From: an uncultured Pelagibacteraceae bacterium
GTDB lineage: Bacteria > Pseudomonadota > Alphaproteobacteria > Pelagibacterales > Pelagibacteraceae
DNA: 64,000 nt
Direction: 5' to 3'
NCBI GenBank assembly: GCA_902603555.1
Contig: CACKVD010000005.1
Coordinates: 1 to 64,000 of the forward strand
A model generated the notes under the pieces. The model saw only the letters and a list, made by a program, of their open reading frames with translations. It was not told the origin of the DNA and searched no databases. Positions 1 through 11,925 of this stretch are shown piece after piece. Position 1 is the stretch's first letter. Every line of letters starts with the position of its first letter. The position numbers and the translations under genes were made by a program.

Positions 1-2
1 GC

Positions 3-521
3 CCAGATTTAGGACAAGACTCAATTGATGCAGGAATGTTTGCATTAATAATTGGATTTGTACTTGTTATCTTGTTTATATTTATAAAATACAAAATATT
101 TGGACTGATTACTAATATTACATTAATTATAAACTTATTTCTTTTAGTTGGTGTTTTAACAATTTTTGAAGCAACCTTAACATTGCCTGGTATAGCAGGA
201 ATTATTTTAACTGTTGGAATGGCAGTTGATGCAAATGTTTTAATTTTTGAAAGAATTAAAGAAGAATTAAAAAATGAAAAAAACAACTTAGTAGCTTTTG
301 ATAGTGGATACACAAAATCAAAAACAGCTATTCTTGATGCAAATATAACAACCTTGTTAGCAGCTATGATTTTATTTTTTATGGGTTCAGGCCCAATTAA
401 AGGTTTTTCTTTAACACTAGGAGTAGGAATTTTTACTACACTTTTTTCAGTCTATTTTATAGCTAGATTGTTGACTGTTTTATATGTTTCAAAGAATAAG
501 GATAAGGAGAACTTAATTTAG
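3..521 (+). CDS. secD: Protein translocase subunit SecD, C-terminal part (truncated by window start)
   Basis: Frame is open from base 3 (PDLGQDSIDAGMFALIIGF...); AVDANVLIFERIKEEL motif typical of SecD; directly followed by secF. Confidence 0.93.
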   Translation, partial: PDLGQDSIDAGMFALIIGFVLVILFIFIKYKIFGLITNITLIINLFLLVGVLTIFEATLTLPGIAGIILTVGMAVDANVLIFERIKEELKNEKNNLVAFDSGYTKSKTAILDANITTLLAAMILFFMGSGPIKGFSLTLGVGIFTTLFSVYFIARLLTVLYVSKNKDKENLI

Positions 522-1409
522 ATGATACCCTTTAATAAATATTACAATCAATTTAATATTATTTCAGTCACACTTGTTGTTATCTCATTAACATTTTTAG
601 TCTTTAAAGGTTTAAATTTTGGAATAGATTTTAAGGGTGGTACATTAATTGAACTTAGATCATCTGATAATAAAATTAATGTTTCATCTTTAAGAGATAA
701 TATTAGTCAAATGAACTTAGGTGATATTTCAGTAAAAAATTTTGGAAATAAAACTGATTTTTTAATTAAATTTGAAATAAATGATAATAAAGATGTCATT
801 GAAAAAATTCAAATAAATTTAGAAAATTCTTTTGGAAACAGTTTTAATTTTAGAAGGGTAGAAAATGTAGGTCCAAAAGTAAGTGCTGAATTATTAAGAT
901 CTGGTATTATTGCAATATCAGTAGCCTTAGCTTTAATGTTAATTTATATTTGGATTAGATTTGAATGGCAATTTAGTTTGGGTGCAATATTGGCTTTATT
1001 TCATGATGTTATAGTTACCCTTGGATTATTTTCATTACTTGGACTTGAAATTAATTTGTCGATCATTGCAGCTGTTCTAACAATAGTGGGTTATTCGATG
1101 AATGATACAGTTGTTATTTTTGATAGAGTTCGTGAAAATTTGAGAAAATATTCAGATATTAAGATTTTTGACTTAACAAATATTTCAATTAATGAAACTT
1201 TATCTAGGACTTTGATAACATCCATAACTACGTTATTAGCATTATTATCTATATTTTTCTTTGGTGGAGAAATTCTTAAAGGTTTTTCTTTGGCTATGAT
1301 TTTTGGAGTTCTATTTGGAACATATTCATCTATTTATATTGCAAATACAGTATTAGTAAGACTTAAAGTTTCACAAAAGACAATTTTAAAAGACGAAGAA
1401 AAAAACTAA
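522..1409 (+). CDS. secF: Protein translocase subunit SecF
   Basis: GIDFKGGTLIELR, VGYSMNDTVVIFDRVREN and GGEILKGFSLAM motifs; follows secD. Confidence 0.95.
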   Translation: MIPFNKYYNQFNIISVTLVVISLTFLVFKGLNFGIDFKGGTLIELRSSDNKINVSSLRDNISQMNLGDISVKNFGNKTDFLIKFEINDNKDVIEKIQINLENSFGNSFNFRRVENVGPKVSAELLRSGIIAISVALALMLIYIWIRFEWQFSLGAILALFHDVIVTLGLFSLLGLEINLSIIAAVLTIVGYSMNDTVVIFDRVRENLRKYSDIKIFDLTNISINETLSRTLITSITTLLALLSIFFFGGEILKGFSLAMIFGVLFGTYSSIYIANTVLVRLKVSQKTILKDEEKN

Positions 1410-2008
1410 TATAAATTTTGAGCAGCTACCATAGTCAGAAGCATCGGCAACGATAGCAATGTATTTGTTCTAGAAAACAACATTGCAGTTCTAGCAGACT
1501 TGGCTTTTAATTCTGGATCACATTCTACAATTCCCAAAGCTCTTTTTTGATTTGGCCAAATTACAAACCAAACGTTAAATGCCATTATAACACCCAACCA
1601 CATACCAATTCCAATAGCAGTATGTTTAGGAACACCCGAGCCAATACTTAAAGTCATAGCATCATGCAAATATCCATTTAATCCAGCAACTAATAATCCT
1701 GATATAATTGTAAATGCTGCAGCCCATCTAAAATAAAAAAGTGCTGCTGGAGCAATAACTTTACCTATAGCAGGTTTTTGTTCGTCAGGAATTTTCCCCA
1801 TATTAGGTATTTGAACAAAATTAAAGTACCAAAGTAGACCAATCCACATTATACCAACTAAAACATGGACATATCTAGCTACACCACTCCAAAAAAGTCT
1901 ATCAAAACTAAATCCATCGTTTTGATAAAATAATCCTAAAAATAATATTATTGCTAAAGCTAATGAAGCATGAATTGTTTTAGATAATGACGTTAGTAAG
2001 TTTCCCAT
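1406..2008 (-). CDS. Multi-pass membrane protein resembling the urate hydroxylase PuuD membrane domain
   Basis: ARYVHVLVGIMWIGLLWYFNFVQIP and several hydrophobic helices; no haem-binding cytochrome c domain. Confidence 0.5.
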   Translation of the reverse strand: MGNLLTSLSKTIHASLALAIILFLGLFYQNDGFSFDRLFWSGVARYVHVLVGIMWIGLLWYFNFVQIPNMGKIPDEQKPAIGKVIAPAALFYFRWAAAFTIISGLLVAGLNGYLHDAMTLSIGSGVPKHTAIGIGMWLGVIMAFNVWFVIWPNQKRALGIVECDPELKAKSARTAMLFSRTNTLLSLPMLLTMVAAQNLY

Positions 2009-2054
2009 AATTAAAATTATATACTAAATTGATATTAATGTAACAATATTTTTT

Positions 2055-4910
2055 TTAATTAAGAAGAGGTTTTAAAAACTTACCTGTATAACTACCATTT
2101 ATTTTACAAATTTCCTCTGGTTTTCCTTCTGCGATAATTTTTCCACCTTTGACACCACCTTCTGGCCCCATATCTACAATGTAGTCAGCAGTTTTTATAA
2201 CGTCTAAATTATGTTCTATTACTACTACTGTATTACCTAAAGCCACAAATGTATGGAGGATTTCGAGCAATTTCTTTATATCATGCTGGTGTAACCCTGT
2301 TGTAGGTTCATCTAGAATGTAAACTGTTCTACCAGTTGATCTTTTTGATAATTCTTTAGCTAATTTTATCCTTTGAGCTTCCCCACCAGATAGAGTTGTA
2401 GCTTGTTGACCAATTTTTATATATCCCAAGCCTACTTTTTTTAATGTTAATAATTTCGATTTAATATTTGAAATATTTTCAAAGTATTCACAACCTTCAT
2501 CAACAGTCATATTTAGTACATCTGCAATACTTTTATCTTTAAATTTTATTTCAAGAGTCTCTCTATTATACCTAGTTCCTTTACATTCGTCACATTGAAT
2601 ATAAACATCAGGTAGAAAGTGCATTTCATAAGTAATTACTCCATCACCTTCACATGCCTCACATCTCCCACCTTTGACATTAAATGAAAATCTTCCAGGT
2701 TTATAACCTCTTGTTTTAGACTCTGGTAATCCTGTAAACCAATCTCTTATTGGACCAAAAGCCCCTGTGTATGTGGCAGGATTAGATCTTGGTGTACGCC
2801 CAATTGGTGATTGATCTATATCAATTATTTTATCAACTAGTTCTGTTCCTTTAAATCCTTTAAAAGGTTTTGGAATTTTTCTAGATTTATTATTGTTTAA
2901 AGTTAAGTTCAAAGCATTATATAAAGTTTGCAAAATAAGTGTCGACTTTCCACTTCCTGAAACTCCTGTAACACAGGTTAAACTTCCTAACGGCACTTTG
3001 AGATTCACATTATCTAAATTATTTCCTGTAGCCCCTGTAATTTCTAAAAATCTACCATTTTTTGCCAACCTTCTTTTTTGAGGAATATTAATTTTAAGTT
3101 TATTTGAAAGATACTTTCCGGTTATACTGTTTTTGCTTTGACTTATTTCTTGAAAGGATCCTTGTGCAACTACTTCACCACCTTTATTTCCAGCCTCAGG
3201 ACCTAAATCAATTATATGATCTGCATTTTCCATCGTCTCTGTATCATGTTCAACAACTATAACTGTATTTCCCAAATCTCTTAATCTTTTAAGAGCATTT
3301 ATTAGTTTAACATTATCTTTTTGATGAAGTCCTATTGAGGGTTCATCCAATACATATAGGACACCAGTAAGACCAGACCCTATTTGTGAAGCGAGCCTAA
3401 TTCTTTGAGCCTCTCCTCCTGATAAGGTACCTGACTCTCTTGAGAGAGTTAAATAATCAAGACCTACATTTAATAAAAAATTTAATCTTTCATTAATTTC
3501 TTTCAATATGTGTTCAGCAATTTTAACCTGTCTTTTATCAAGATTATTTTTCAAATCTTCAAACCACTTTGCTGCATCTAAAATTGATTTTTCTGTTACT
3601 TCACTAATATGTAGTCCATCAATTTTAACACAAAGAGCCTCATCTTTAAGTCTGTAACCATTACATCTTTCACATTTTGTATCTGATTGATATTGACTAA
3701 TTTCTTCTCTTTTCCAATCACTATCTGTTTCAAGATATCTTCTTTCTAAATTATTTATTACACCCTCAAAGGTTTTTTTATGAGAATACTTTTCATAACC
3801 ATCATCATATGAAAATTTAATTTCTTCATCATCTGAACCATAAAGAATGATATCTTTTATTTTCTTAGATAATTTAGACCATTTTTCATCAAGAGAAAAA
3901 TCATAGTGTTTAGCTAGAGACGCTAACGTTTGAGCATAATACAAAGTTGTAGTTTTGGCCCATGGTACAATTGCACCATCACTAATAGTTTTTTTTTCAT
4001 TAGGAATAACTAAATTAGGATCAACATTAAGTTTTATACCTATACCTTCACATTCTTCACATGCTCCAAAAGGACTATTGAAAGAAAATAACCTTGGTTC
4101 AATTTCCTCAATAGTAAAACCACTTTCAGGGCAGGCAAATTTGGTTGAGAAAATCAAATTTTCTAATTTTCTAAATTTTTTAGGCAATGTTTCATCTTCA
4201 TATTCAACAAATAATAAACCGTTTGCTAAGTTTATTGATGCTTCTATACCTTCGGCTAACCTATTACCTAATGATGAGTTTAAGACTATTCTATCAACCA
4301 GAATAGAAATATCATGTTTGATTTTCTTGTTTAATTCAGGAATTTTATCAATGTCGTATAATATATTATCTATCTTTATTTTTCTAAAACCTCTTTTTTT
4401 ATATCCTAAAATTTCTTTTTTATATTCACCCTTACGCCCTCTTACAACTGGAGCATAAAGATATATAGTCGATTTTTTTGGCAATTTTTTAATCTTATCG
4501 ACAATTTGAGTAACAGTCTGTGACTCAATAGGTTTTCCTGTAAATGGAGAAAAAGGTATTCCAGCTCTAGCAAATAACACTCTCATATAATCATAAATCT
4601 CTGTTACGGTAGCAACAGTTGATCTTGGATTTTTGGATGTGTTTTTCTGTTCTATAGATATTGCTGGACTTAGACCTTCAATTAAGTCAACGTTTGGTTT
4701 TTTCATTTTATCTAAAAATTGTCTGGCGTATGCTGATAGACTTTCAACATATCTTCTTTGACCTTCAGCATATACAGTATCAAATGCGAGAGATGATTTT
4801 CCTGAGCCTGATAGCCCAGTAATAACAACAAATTTATCCTTAGGAATTTCTAAAGAAATATTCTTTAAATTATGTTCTTTAGCGCCCTTAATAACTATCT
4901 TTTTAATCAT
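2055..4910 (-). CDS. uvrA: Excinuclease ABC subunit A
   Basis: Two ABC ATPase domains with Walker A ([25 protein letters not shown]), LSGGEAQRI signatures and CxxC zinc motifs; 951 aa. Confidence 0.98.
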   Translation of the reverse strand: MIKKIVIKGAKEHNLKNISLEIPKDKFVVITGLSGSGKSSLAFDTVYAEGQRRYVESLSAYARQFLDKMKKPNVDLIEGLSPAISIEQKNTSKNPRSTVATVTEIYDYMRVLFARAGIPFSPFTGKPIESQTVTQIVDKIKKLPKKSTIYLYAPVVRGRKGEYKKEILGYKKRGFRKIKIDNILYDIDKIPELNKKIKHDISILVDRIVLNSSLGNRLAEGIEASINLANGLLFVEYEDETLPKKFRKLENLIFSTKFACPESGFTIEEIEPRLFSFNSPFGACEECEGIGIKLNVDPNLVIPNEKKTISDGAIVPWAKTTTLYYAQTLASLAKHYDFSLDEKWSKLSKKIKDIILYGSDDEEIKFSYDDGYEKYSHKKTFEGVINNLERRYLETDSDWKREEISQYQSDTKCERCNGYRLKDEALCVKIDGLHISEVTEKSILDAAKWFEDLKNNLDKRQVKIAEHILKEINERLNFLLNVGLDYLTLSRESGTLSGGEAQRIRLASQIGSGLTGVLYVLDEPSIGLHQKDNVKLINALKRLRDLGNTVIVVEHDTETMENADHIIDLGPEAGNKGGEVVAQGSFQEISQSKNSITGKYLSNKLKINIPQKRRLAKNGRFLEITGATGNNLDNVNLKVPLGSLTCVTGVSGSGKSTLILQTLYNALNLTLNNNKSRKIPKPFKGFKGTELVDKIIDIDQSPIGRTPRSNPATYTGAFGPIRDWFTGLPESKTRGYKPGRFSFNVKGGRCEACEGDGVITYEMHFLPDVYIQCDECKGTRYNRETLEIKFKDKSIADVLNMTVDEGCEYFENISNIKSKLLTLKKVGLGYIKIGQQATTLSGGEAQRIKLAKELSKRSTGRTVYILDEPTTGLHQHDIKKLLEILHTFVALGNTVVVIEHNLDVIKTADYIVDMGPEGGVKGGKIIAEGKPEEICKINGSYTGKFLKPLLN

Positions 4911-5000
4911 AATTTTTGTTGCTTTGACTTAATAAAATTAATATTCAGAGTAAATTGTGATATAAATCTATTTAATTAATTTAACAAATATTAAAATATT

Positions 5001-5456
5001 ATGGCTGGAAGTTTAAATAAAGTACTTTTAATTGGTCGTTTGGGCGCAGACCCAGAAATCAAACAAATGGTAAATGGCAAAAGCGTAGCTAGATTAAGTC
5101 TTGCTACTAGTCAGTCCTGGAAAGATAAAAATAGTGGTGAAAAAAAAGAAAAAACTGAATGGCACCGTATAGTTGTATTTAACGAAGGTTTAGTAAATGT
5201 TGTTCAACAATATTTGAAAAAAGGTGCTCAGATATATGTTGAGGGTCAATTAACTACAAGAAAGTGGAAGGATGAACAATCTGGTCAAGATAAATATTCT
5301 ACTGAAGTCGTTATACAAGGTTATAACTCTTCTTTAACTATGCTGGGTGGAGGAAATTCAAGTGGTGGTATTTCTAATGATACTTCGCAAACCTCAAGTA
5401 GCAACGAAGATATGTCTCAAATATCTAATGATATGGATGACGAAATTCCATTTTAA
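5001..5456 (+). CDS. ssb: Single-stranded DNA-binding protein
   Basis: [23 protein letters not shown] fold and acidic DDEIPF C-terminal tip. Confidence 0.97.
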   Translation: MAGSLNKVLLIGRLGADPEIKQMVNGKSVARLSLATSQSWKDKNSGEKKEKTEWHRIVVFNEGLVNVVQQYLKKGAQIYVEGQLTTRKWKDEQSGQDKYSTEVVIQGYNSSLTMLGGGNSSGGISNDTSQTSSSNEDMSQISNDMDDEIPF

Positions 5457-5461
5457 TTTCT

Positions 5462-8041
5462 ATGCAAAAAACTGAAGTTCCTGAAGATAAAAACATAAAA
5501 TTAATATCAATGCATGACGAGATGAGCTCGTCTTATCTTTCTTATGCCATGAGCGTTATAGTAAGTAGGGCACTCCCCGACATAAGAGATGGTCTAAAGC
5601 CAGTTCACCGAAGAATATTATATGCTATGTATAAAGGTGGATATGACTGGTCAAAACAATTTAGAAAATCAGCGAGAATAGTTGGTGATGTTATAGGTAA
5701 GTACCACCCACACGGAGATCAATCAGTTTATGATGCTCTTGTTCGTATGGTTCAAGATTTTTCAATGAGTCTTCCATTGGTTGATGGACAAGGAAACTTT
5801 GGTTCAATAGATGGCGACCCAGCAGCAGCTATGAGATATACTGAAACCAGACTATCTAAAGTATCTCAATTTTTAATTGATGATATAGAAAAAAACACAA
5901 TTGTTTTTAAAAGTAATTATGATGAAACTGAAAAAGAACCATCTGTTCTTCCAGCACAATATCCAAATTTACTTGTTAATGGAGCTGGAGGTATAGCTGT
6001 AGGAATGGCAACGAGTATACCACCTCATAATCTTGGTGAAGTAATTGATGGAACTTTAGCTTTGATAGAAAATAAAGACATTAGGATAAAAGAATTAATG
6101 AAACATATACCTGGTCCTGATTTTCCTACTGGAGGAGTAATCATAGGTAAAGATATAATTAAACAAGGCTATAATAAAGGTAGAGGTTCATTTAAAATTA
6201 GAGGAGAAGTTTCAATCGAAAGTCTAAAAAATGGAAGAGAAAGACTTGTGATTACATCAATACCTTATCAAGTTAATAAATCAGTTTTAAATGAAAGAAT
6301 AGCTCAGTTGGTTAGAGAAAAAAAAATTGAAGGCATAAAAGATATTAGGGATGAGTCAAATCGTGAGGGTATAAGAGTATCAATAGATTTAAGAAATGGC
6401 GTTGAACCAGAAACGGTAAAAAGACAATTATATAAAAACACACAAATTGAAAGTTCTTTTGGTTTTAATACTTTAGCAATTGTTGAGGGCAAACCTGAAA
6501 CTTGCAACTTAAAAGATTTTTTATCCAATTTTTTAACGTTTAGAGAAGATGTAGTAATTAAAAAAACAAAGTTTGATTTAAACAAAGCAGAAGAAAGAGC
6601 TCATATTCTTATAGGCTTATCTGTATCTGTAGAAAATTTAGATAAAGTTATTAAAATTATAAGATCTTCAAAAAATCCAGTAGAAGCAAAAAAATCAATC
6701 TTAAAAACAAAATGGAAAATTAGCAAAACTCAAAAAATGATTTCATTAGTTGAGGGGAAAAAAAATAAATCTTTATATACACTTACTGAACCACAGGTTG
6801 ACTCAATCTTAGAACTAAGATTACAAAAATTAACTGCTTTAGGAATTAATGAAATCGAAATTGAAATTAAAAAGTTAGCAGAATTAATTAACAAATATAA
6901 AAAAATAATTTCTTCAAAAAAAGAATTATTAAAGGTTATCAGTGAAGAACTAAAAAATATTAAAGAAAAATATTCTATACCTAGAAGAACAAAAATAATT
7001 GATGCTGTGCTTAATTATAATATTGAGGAAACAATTCAAAAACAATCAATTTTAATAACAGTAACTTTACAAGGATATATTAAAAGGGGATCATTAAATA
7101 AAGTCAAAACTCAAAAAAGAGGTGGTAAAGGTAAAACTGGAATCACGACTAGAAATGAAGATTCTGTAGTTCAAACACTATCTGTAAACACTCATACTTC
7201 AGTTTTGTTCTTTTCTACAGAAGGTTTAGTTTATAGAATTAAAGCTTGGAAAATACCTGAAGGATCTTCAGCTTCTAAAGGTAAGTCTTTATTCAATATT
7301 TTACCCTTAAAAAATCACCAATCCATTAGCTCAATAATGCCATTTCCAGACGATGATGCTGAGCTTAAAAATTATCAAATTGTTTTTGCTACTTCACAAG
7401 GAAAAATAAGAAAAAATAGTTTAGAAGATTTTTCTTCCATCAACTCAGCCGGAAAAATAGCAATGAAACTTGATAATAACGATAAGATTGTAGGTGTCAA
7501 AATTTGTAAAGATAATCAAGATATAATTTTAAGTACCAAATTGGGAAAATGTATTCGTTTTGAGTCTAAAAAATTGAGAGTTTTTAAGGGTAGATCCTCA
7601 AAAGGCATTAAGGGTATAGTTTTAGCTCCTAATGATGAAATTGTTTCTTTATCAATAATTGATAATGATAAAAATCACAAAAATGGAAAAAAAACTAAAG
7701 ATGATAAATCTGAATTAAAAGCTCAACAAAAATTTATCTTATCAATTACTGAAAATGGCTTTGGGAAGAAAACACCTCACACAGATTACAGAGTTACTAA
7801 TCGAGGTGGTAAAGGGATAATAGGAATAATTAATTCCCCAAGAAATGGAAATATTTCATCTTCATTTCCTGTTTTTGATGGTGATGAGATTTTAATTTCA
7901 ACTAATAAAGGAAGAGTCATTAGAGTTGCTGTTAAAGAAATCAGAACCGCAGGCAGAAATACCCAAGGTGTTAGAATAATTAAATTATCAGGTGAAGAAA
8001 AAGTAGTTTCTGCTGATAAAATTGATGATAATTTAGTTTAA
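5462..8041 (+). CDS. gyrA: DNA gyrase subunit A
   Basis: [43 protein letters not shown] (catalytic Tyr), and GyrA C-terminal pinwheel repeats. Confidence 0.97.
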   Translation: MQKTEVPEDKNIKLISMHDEMSSSYLSYAMSVIVSRALPDIRDGLKPVHRRILYAMYKGGYDWSKQFRKSARIVGDVIGKYHPHGDQSVYDALVRMVQDFSMSLPLVDGQGNFGSIDGDPAAAMRYTETRLSKVSQFLIDDIEKNTIVFKSNYDETEKEPSVLPAQYPNLLVNGAGGIAVGMATSIPPHNLGEVIDGTLALIENKDIRIKELMKHIPGPDFPTGGVIIGKDIIKQGYNKGRGSFKIRGEVSIESLKNGRERLVITSIPYQVNKSVLNERIAQLVREKKIEGIKDIRDESNREGIRVSIDLRNGVEPETVKRQLYKNTQIESSFGFNTLAIVEGKPETCNLKDFLSNFLTFREDVVIKKTKFDLNKAEERAHILIGLSVSVENLDKVIKIIRSSKNPVEAKKSILKTKWKISKTQKMISLVEGKKNKSLYTLTEPQVDSILELRLQKLTALGINEIEIEIKKLAELINKYKKIISSKKELLKVISEELKNIKEKYSIPRRTKIIDAVLNYNIEETIQKQSILITVTLQGYIKRGSLNKVKTQKRGGKGKTGITTRNEDSVVQTLSVNTHTSVLFFSTEGLVYRIKAWKIPEGSSASKGKSLFNILPLKNHQSISSIMPFPDDDAELKNYQIVFATSQGKIRKNSLEDFSSINSAGKIAMKLDNNDKIVGVKICKDNQDIILSTKLGKCIRFESKKLRVFKGRSSKGIKGIVLAPNDEIVSLSIIDNDKNHKNGKKTKDDKSELKAQQKFILSITENGFGKKTPHTDYRVTNRGGKGIIGIINSPRNGNISSSFPVFDGDEILISTNKGRVIRVAVKEIRTAGRNTQGVRIIKLSGEEKVVSADKIDDNLV

Positions 8042-8535
8042 TGAATAAAATAGCGATTTATCCTGGTACATTTGACCCAATAACATTTGGACATATTGAT
8101 GTAATAAGAAAAGGTTTAAAATTATTTGACAAGATTGTAGTCGCAGTTTCTGATGTTGATAATAAAAATTATCTCTTTAATTCTGATGAAAGAATTGAAA
8201 TAGTCAAAAAAGCACTATTCTCAGACTTAAAATTAAATAAAAAAAAGATATCAATTATTTCATTTTCATCACTTACAACGGATTTATGTAAAAAATATAA
8301 GTCTAATATTATTTTAAGAGGATTAAGAGCAGCTTCTGATTTTGAATATGAATTTCAATTAGCTGGAATGAATAGAAAATTAAATAACAATATTGAAACG
8401 TTGTTTTTAATGTCAGATGTTGAAAATCAAATTATATCCTCAAAGTTTGTAAAAGAAATTGTAAAGTTAAAAGGTGATATAAAAAAATTTACAACAAAAA
8501 ACACTATTAAATTACTAAAAAAAAAGTATGAATAA
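8041..8535 (+). CDS. coaD: Phosphopantetheine adenylyltransferase
   Basis: IAIYPGTFDPITFGHIDVI; RGLRAASDFEYEFQLAGMN. Confidence 0.96.
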   Translation: MNKIAIYPGTFDPITFGHIDVIRKGLKLFDKIVVAVSDVDNKNYLFNSDERIEIVKKALFSDLKLNKKKISIISFSSLTTDLCKKYKSNIILRGLRAASDFEYEFQLAGMNRKLNNNIETLFLMSDVENQIISSKFVKEIVKLKGDIKKFTTKNTIKLLKKKYE

Positions 8536-9088
8536 ATTTTTTATTAGTATATTGGTTATGTTTTTTTTAACAATTAACCAAACAATGTCAGAGGAGAATA
8601 TTATGATTTTAAAATTAAAAGATGGTGATGTAAAGATAGAACTATTTGAAGATGTCGCGCCAAATCATGTAAAAAGAATTAAAGAATTAGCAAATTCAGG
8701 AAAATACAATAATGTAGTTTTTCACAGAGTTATTGATGGATTTATGGCTCAAACAGGGGATGTAAAATTTGGTAACACAGAGTCAAAAGAATTTGATTTA
8801 AGAAGAGCAGGCATGGGAGGATCAGATTTACCTGATTTAAAAGAAGAATTTAATAGTTTACCTCATGAAAGAGGAACATTGTCTATGGCAAGATCTTCAG
8901 ATCCTAATAGTGCTAATAGTCAGTTCTTTATTTGTTTTAAAGCAGCTCCATTTCTTGATAGACAGTATACAGTATTTGGTAAAGTAATAGAGGGAATGGA
9001 AAATGTTGATAAAATTAAAAGAGGTGATGAAAATAATAATGGATCAGTTTCCGACCCAGATAAGATAATTAGTTTTAAGTCATTATAA
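8528..9088 (+). CDS. Cyclophilin-type peptidyl-prolyl cis-trans isomerase with N-terminal signal/anchor
   Basis: VVFHRVIDGFMAQTGD, SANSQFFICF; hydrophobic N-terminus. Confidence 0.93.
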   Translation: MNKFFISILVMFFLTINQTMSEENIMILKLKDGDVKIELFEDVAPNHVKRIKELANSGKYNNVVFHRVIDGFMAQTGDVKFGNTESKEFDLRRAGMGGSDLPDLKEEFNSLPHERGTLSMARSSDPNSANSQFFICFKAAPFLDRQYTVFGKVIEGMENVDKIKRGDENNNGSVSDPDKIISFKSL

Positions 9089-9096
9089 ATTTTTAA

Positions 9097-10209
9097 ATGT
9101 CATTAAAAGATTTTGCTTTTAATGTTTTGAAAACTGACAATTATTCCAGAACTGGATTGATTGAAACTCATAGAGGTAATATTCAAACTCCAGCATTTAT
9201 GCCTGTTGGTACTCAGGCAACTGTTAAAGCTTGTAAACTTGATGATATAAAAAAAACAGGTTCAGAAATAATTCTAGGAAATACTTATCATTTAATGATA
9301 CGTCCAGGTGTAGATCGGATTCAAAGAGTGGGTGGTTTACACGAATTCATGAATTGTGACTTACCAATTTTGACAGACTCTGGTGGATTTCAAGTTATGT
9401 CCTTATCAAAATTAAATAAAATTGATAGAGAAAAAGGAGCAATTTTTAATTCTCATGTTGATGGAAAAAAGTTTTATCTATCTCCAGAGGAAAGCATTAG
9501 GATTCAACTGGGTCTCAATTCTGATATTGTTATGATAATGGATGAATGTCCAAAAAAATCTAATGATTACGAACTAATTAAAAAATCAATGAATTTATCG
9601 CTTTATTGGGCTGAACGATCAAAAAAAGCCTTTGGAAAAAATTCCCACAAAGCAATTTTTGGAATTATTCAAGGTGGTCTTTTTAAAGATTTAAGAATTG
9701 AATCACTGAATGGCCTTCTTAAGATTGGATTTGATGGATATGCACTTGGTGGTCTAGCAGTCGGAGAATCTCAAAAAGAGATGTTTAAAATTTTAGATGA
9801 TATCAAAGATTTTTTACCAGAAAATAAACCTCATTATTTGATGGGTGTAGGTACTCCTTCAGATATTTTGGGTGCAGTTAAAAGAGGTATTGATATGTTT
9901 GATTGTGTTATGCCAACGAGATCGGGTAGAACTGGTCTTGCTTTTACTTGGAATGGAAGAATAAATATTAAGAATAATAAGTACCAAAATGATGATTCTC
10001 CTTTAGATGACAAATGCACAAACCTTGATTTGAATAAATACTCCAAAAATTATCTTAACCATCTGTTCAATACCAATGAAATTCTTGGTTCTACATTGCT
10101 AACTCTTCATAATATTAATTTTTATCAAGAATTAATGACGTCAATCAGAAAAAATATTGAGAGTAGAACATTTGACGATTTTCATGATAAATACGTTGAT
10201 AAGTTGTAA
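9097..10209 (+). CDS. tgt: Queuine tRNA-ribosyltransferase
   Basis: LTDSGGFQVMSL, GIIQGG, CVMPTRSGRTG motifs. Confidence 0.97.
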   Translation: MSLKDFAFNVLKTDNYSRTGLIETHRGNIQTPAFMPVGTQATVKACKLDDIKKTGSEIILGNTYHLMIRPGVDRIQRVGGLHEFMNCDLPILTDSGGFQVMSLSKLNKIDREKGAIFNSHVDGKKFYLSPEESIRIQLGLNSDIVMIMDECPKKSNDYELIKKSMNLSLYWAERSKKAFGKNSHKAIFGIIQGGLFKDLRIESLNGLLKIGFDGYALGGLAVGESQKEMFKILDDIKDFLPENKPHYLMGVGTPSDILGAVKRGIDMFDCVMPTRSGRTGLAFTWNGRINIKNNKYQNDDSPLDDKCTNLDLNKYSKNYLNHLFNTNEILGSTLLTLHNINFYQELMTSIRKNIESRTFDDFHDKYVDKL

Positions 10210-10289
10210 ATAGAAACTATTTGTCTCATAAATTCCTATTTGAATTATTTGTATAATTATGTATACACGGTGACATTCTTAATGAATGT

Positions 10290-10365
<76 letters not shown>

Positions 10366-10366
10366 C

Positions 10367-11194
10367 TTATGATATTTTAATTGGTGGATATTTAAATATT
10401 ATATCTGTAGTCCATTCATTAATTTGTTTAATTCTATTATCTGCTGACGGATGTGTACTCATAAATTCAGGTGGAGCTTTACCTTTATTTGCAACTTTCA
10501 TTCTTTCCCAAATTTTGACTGTTTCTTGAATATTATATCCTGATAAAGATGAAAATATTAAACCTAAGTAGTCTGCTTCACTCTCTTGTTTTCTATTAAA
10601 AGGGTTCATTATACCTATTTGAGATAATAGACCCACAGTATTCATTCCAGTCATTCTATTTACAGAAGAAAGTTTACCACCGCTAAAAATATCTATTAGT
10701 TGTGTTCCTGTATTAAGTAAAACATTTCTACTAGCTCTTTCAACAGAATGTTTTGCAACTGCATGAGCTATTTCATGTCCCATTATCGCTGCAAGACCAT
10801 CTTTATTTTTAGTAATATCAAGCATACCTGTATAAACAGCTATCTTACCTCCAGGCATACACCAAGCATTTTTAACTTTTTTATTATCAATAAGAATATA
10901 TTCCCAATCAAAAAACTTTGTGGGATCATCAAGATTTGACTGGTAAAAATATTCACTTATTGAATTTTCCATTTTTTTTCCAATCTTTTTAATAAGATTT
11001 AAACTATCTTTATCATCACTCATTTTTTCTTTTTCTTTTATTTTTTCAAAAATGGCAGCAGCTTGTGCGTTCAATTTAGCTTCAGGAATTATCTTAAGTT
11101 GTTTTCTATCTGTAATAGGGGTTGTTGAGCAAGAGTTTAGTACCATTCCACAACAGCCACAACCTATATAAGTTAAAAATTTTCTTCTATTCAT
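10367..11194 (-). CDS. M48-family metalloprotease with lipoprotein-like N-terminus
   Basis: MGHEIAHAVAKH HExxH zinc motif; ESEADYLG; N-terminal VLNSCSTT. Confidence 0.9.
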   Translation of the reverse strand: MNRRKFLTYIGCGCCGMVLNSCSTTPITDRKQLKIIPEAKLNAQAAAIFEKIKEKEKMSDDKDSLNLIKKIGKKMENSISEYFYQSNLDDPTKFFDWEYILIDNKKVKNAWCMPGGKIAVYTGMLDITKNKDGLAAIMGHEIAHAVAKHSVERASRNVLLNTGTQLIDIFSGGKLSSVNRMTGMNTVGLLSQIGIMNPFNRKQESEADYLGLIFSSLSGYNIQETVKIWERMKVANKGKAPPEFMSTHPSADNRIKQINEWTTDIIFKYPPIKIS

Positions 11195-11222
11195 TTGTTG
11201 TTAACATTGGTATTATTCATCC

Positions 11223-11300
11223 ATGAATCTTAATAATAAAATTCTATTAGTACTTTTTATAATTGCAATCACTTTTGTAGTATATTCTAGTTTTAATTAA
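11223..11300 (+). CDS. Possible 25-aa single-TM microprotein (MNLNNKILLVLFIIAITFVVYSSFN)
   Basis: Read directly from the sequence; hydrophobic core; fills the gap between the M48 protease and DUF502 genes; below the length cutoff of the ORF track. Confidence 0.3.
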   Translation: MNLNNKILLVLFIIAITFVVYSSFN

Positions 11301-11304
11301 TTTT

Positions 11305-11925
11305 ATGGCTAAAAACAAAAAAAAAAGGTCTTTAACACTAATACTAAGAAACTACTTTATTACAGGAGTAGTTGTACTAATTCCAATAGGTTTCACTTTA
11401 TATTTAAGTAAAATTTTAATTGGAATTTCATCTAAAATAATTCCACAAAACATAAATCCTAATAATTATCTACCATTTGCTATACCTGGAATTGAAATCA
11501 TAATTTCTGTGATTTTTATAACTATTGTTGGAGGTTTATCCTTATCTTTTTTAGGCAAACGAATTCTCAAACTTATTGATGATTTGTTTAAAAGAATCCC
11601 AGTTCTACGAACTATTTACTCTGCGATATTACAAATGACAGAAACGTTTTCCAATAAAGATGAGAGCGATAAAAAAAGTGTTGTCTTAGTTGAATATCCT
11701 AGAAAGGGAGTTTGGGCAGTCGGTTTTGCTACTAAAGAAAATAAAGGTGAAATGGCACAAAAAACTAATAAAAAATTGATTAACGTTTTCGTTCCAACCA
11801 CACCAAATCCTACAAGTGGTTTTCTACTTATGTTTCCAATAGATGAGGTTATATATCTAAATATGACATTCGAAGAAGCTTCTAAATTTATTGTGTCTGC
11901 AGGAACATCTGCAGGAAAGAATTAA
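11305..11925 (+). CDS. DUF502 family membrane protein
   Basis: FITGVVVLIPIGFTLY, RIPVLRTIYSAILQ, VPTTPNPTSGF typical of DUF502. Confidence 0.9.
   Translation: MAKNKKKRSLTLILRNYFITGVVVLIPIGFTLYLSKILIGISSKIIPQNINPNNYLPFAIPGIEIIISVIFITIVGGLSLSFLGKRILKLIDDLFKRIPVLRTIYSAILQMTETFSNKDESDKKSVVLVEYPRKGVWAVGFATKENKGEMAQKTNKKLINVFVPTTPNPTSGFLLMFPIDEVIYLNMTFEEASKFIVSAGTSAGKN

Noticed and set aside
3955-4458. 167-aa ORF antisense to uvrA
   Set aside because: Lies wholly opposite a confidently assigned uvrA; no recognisable domain.
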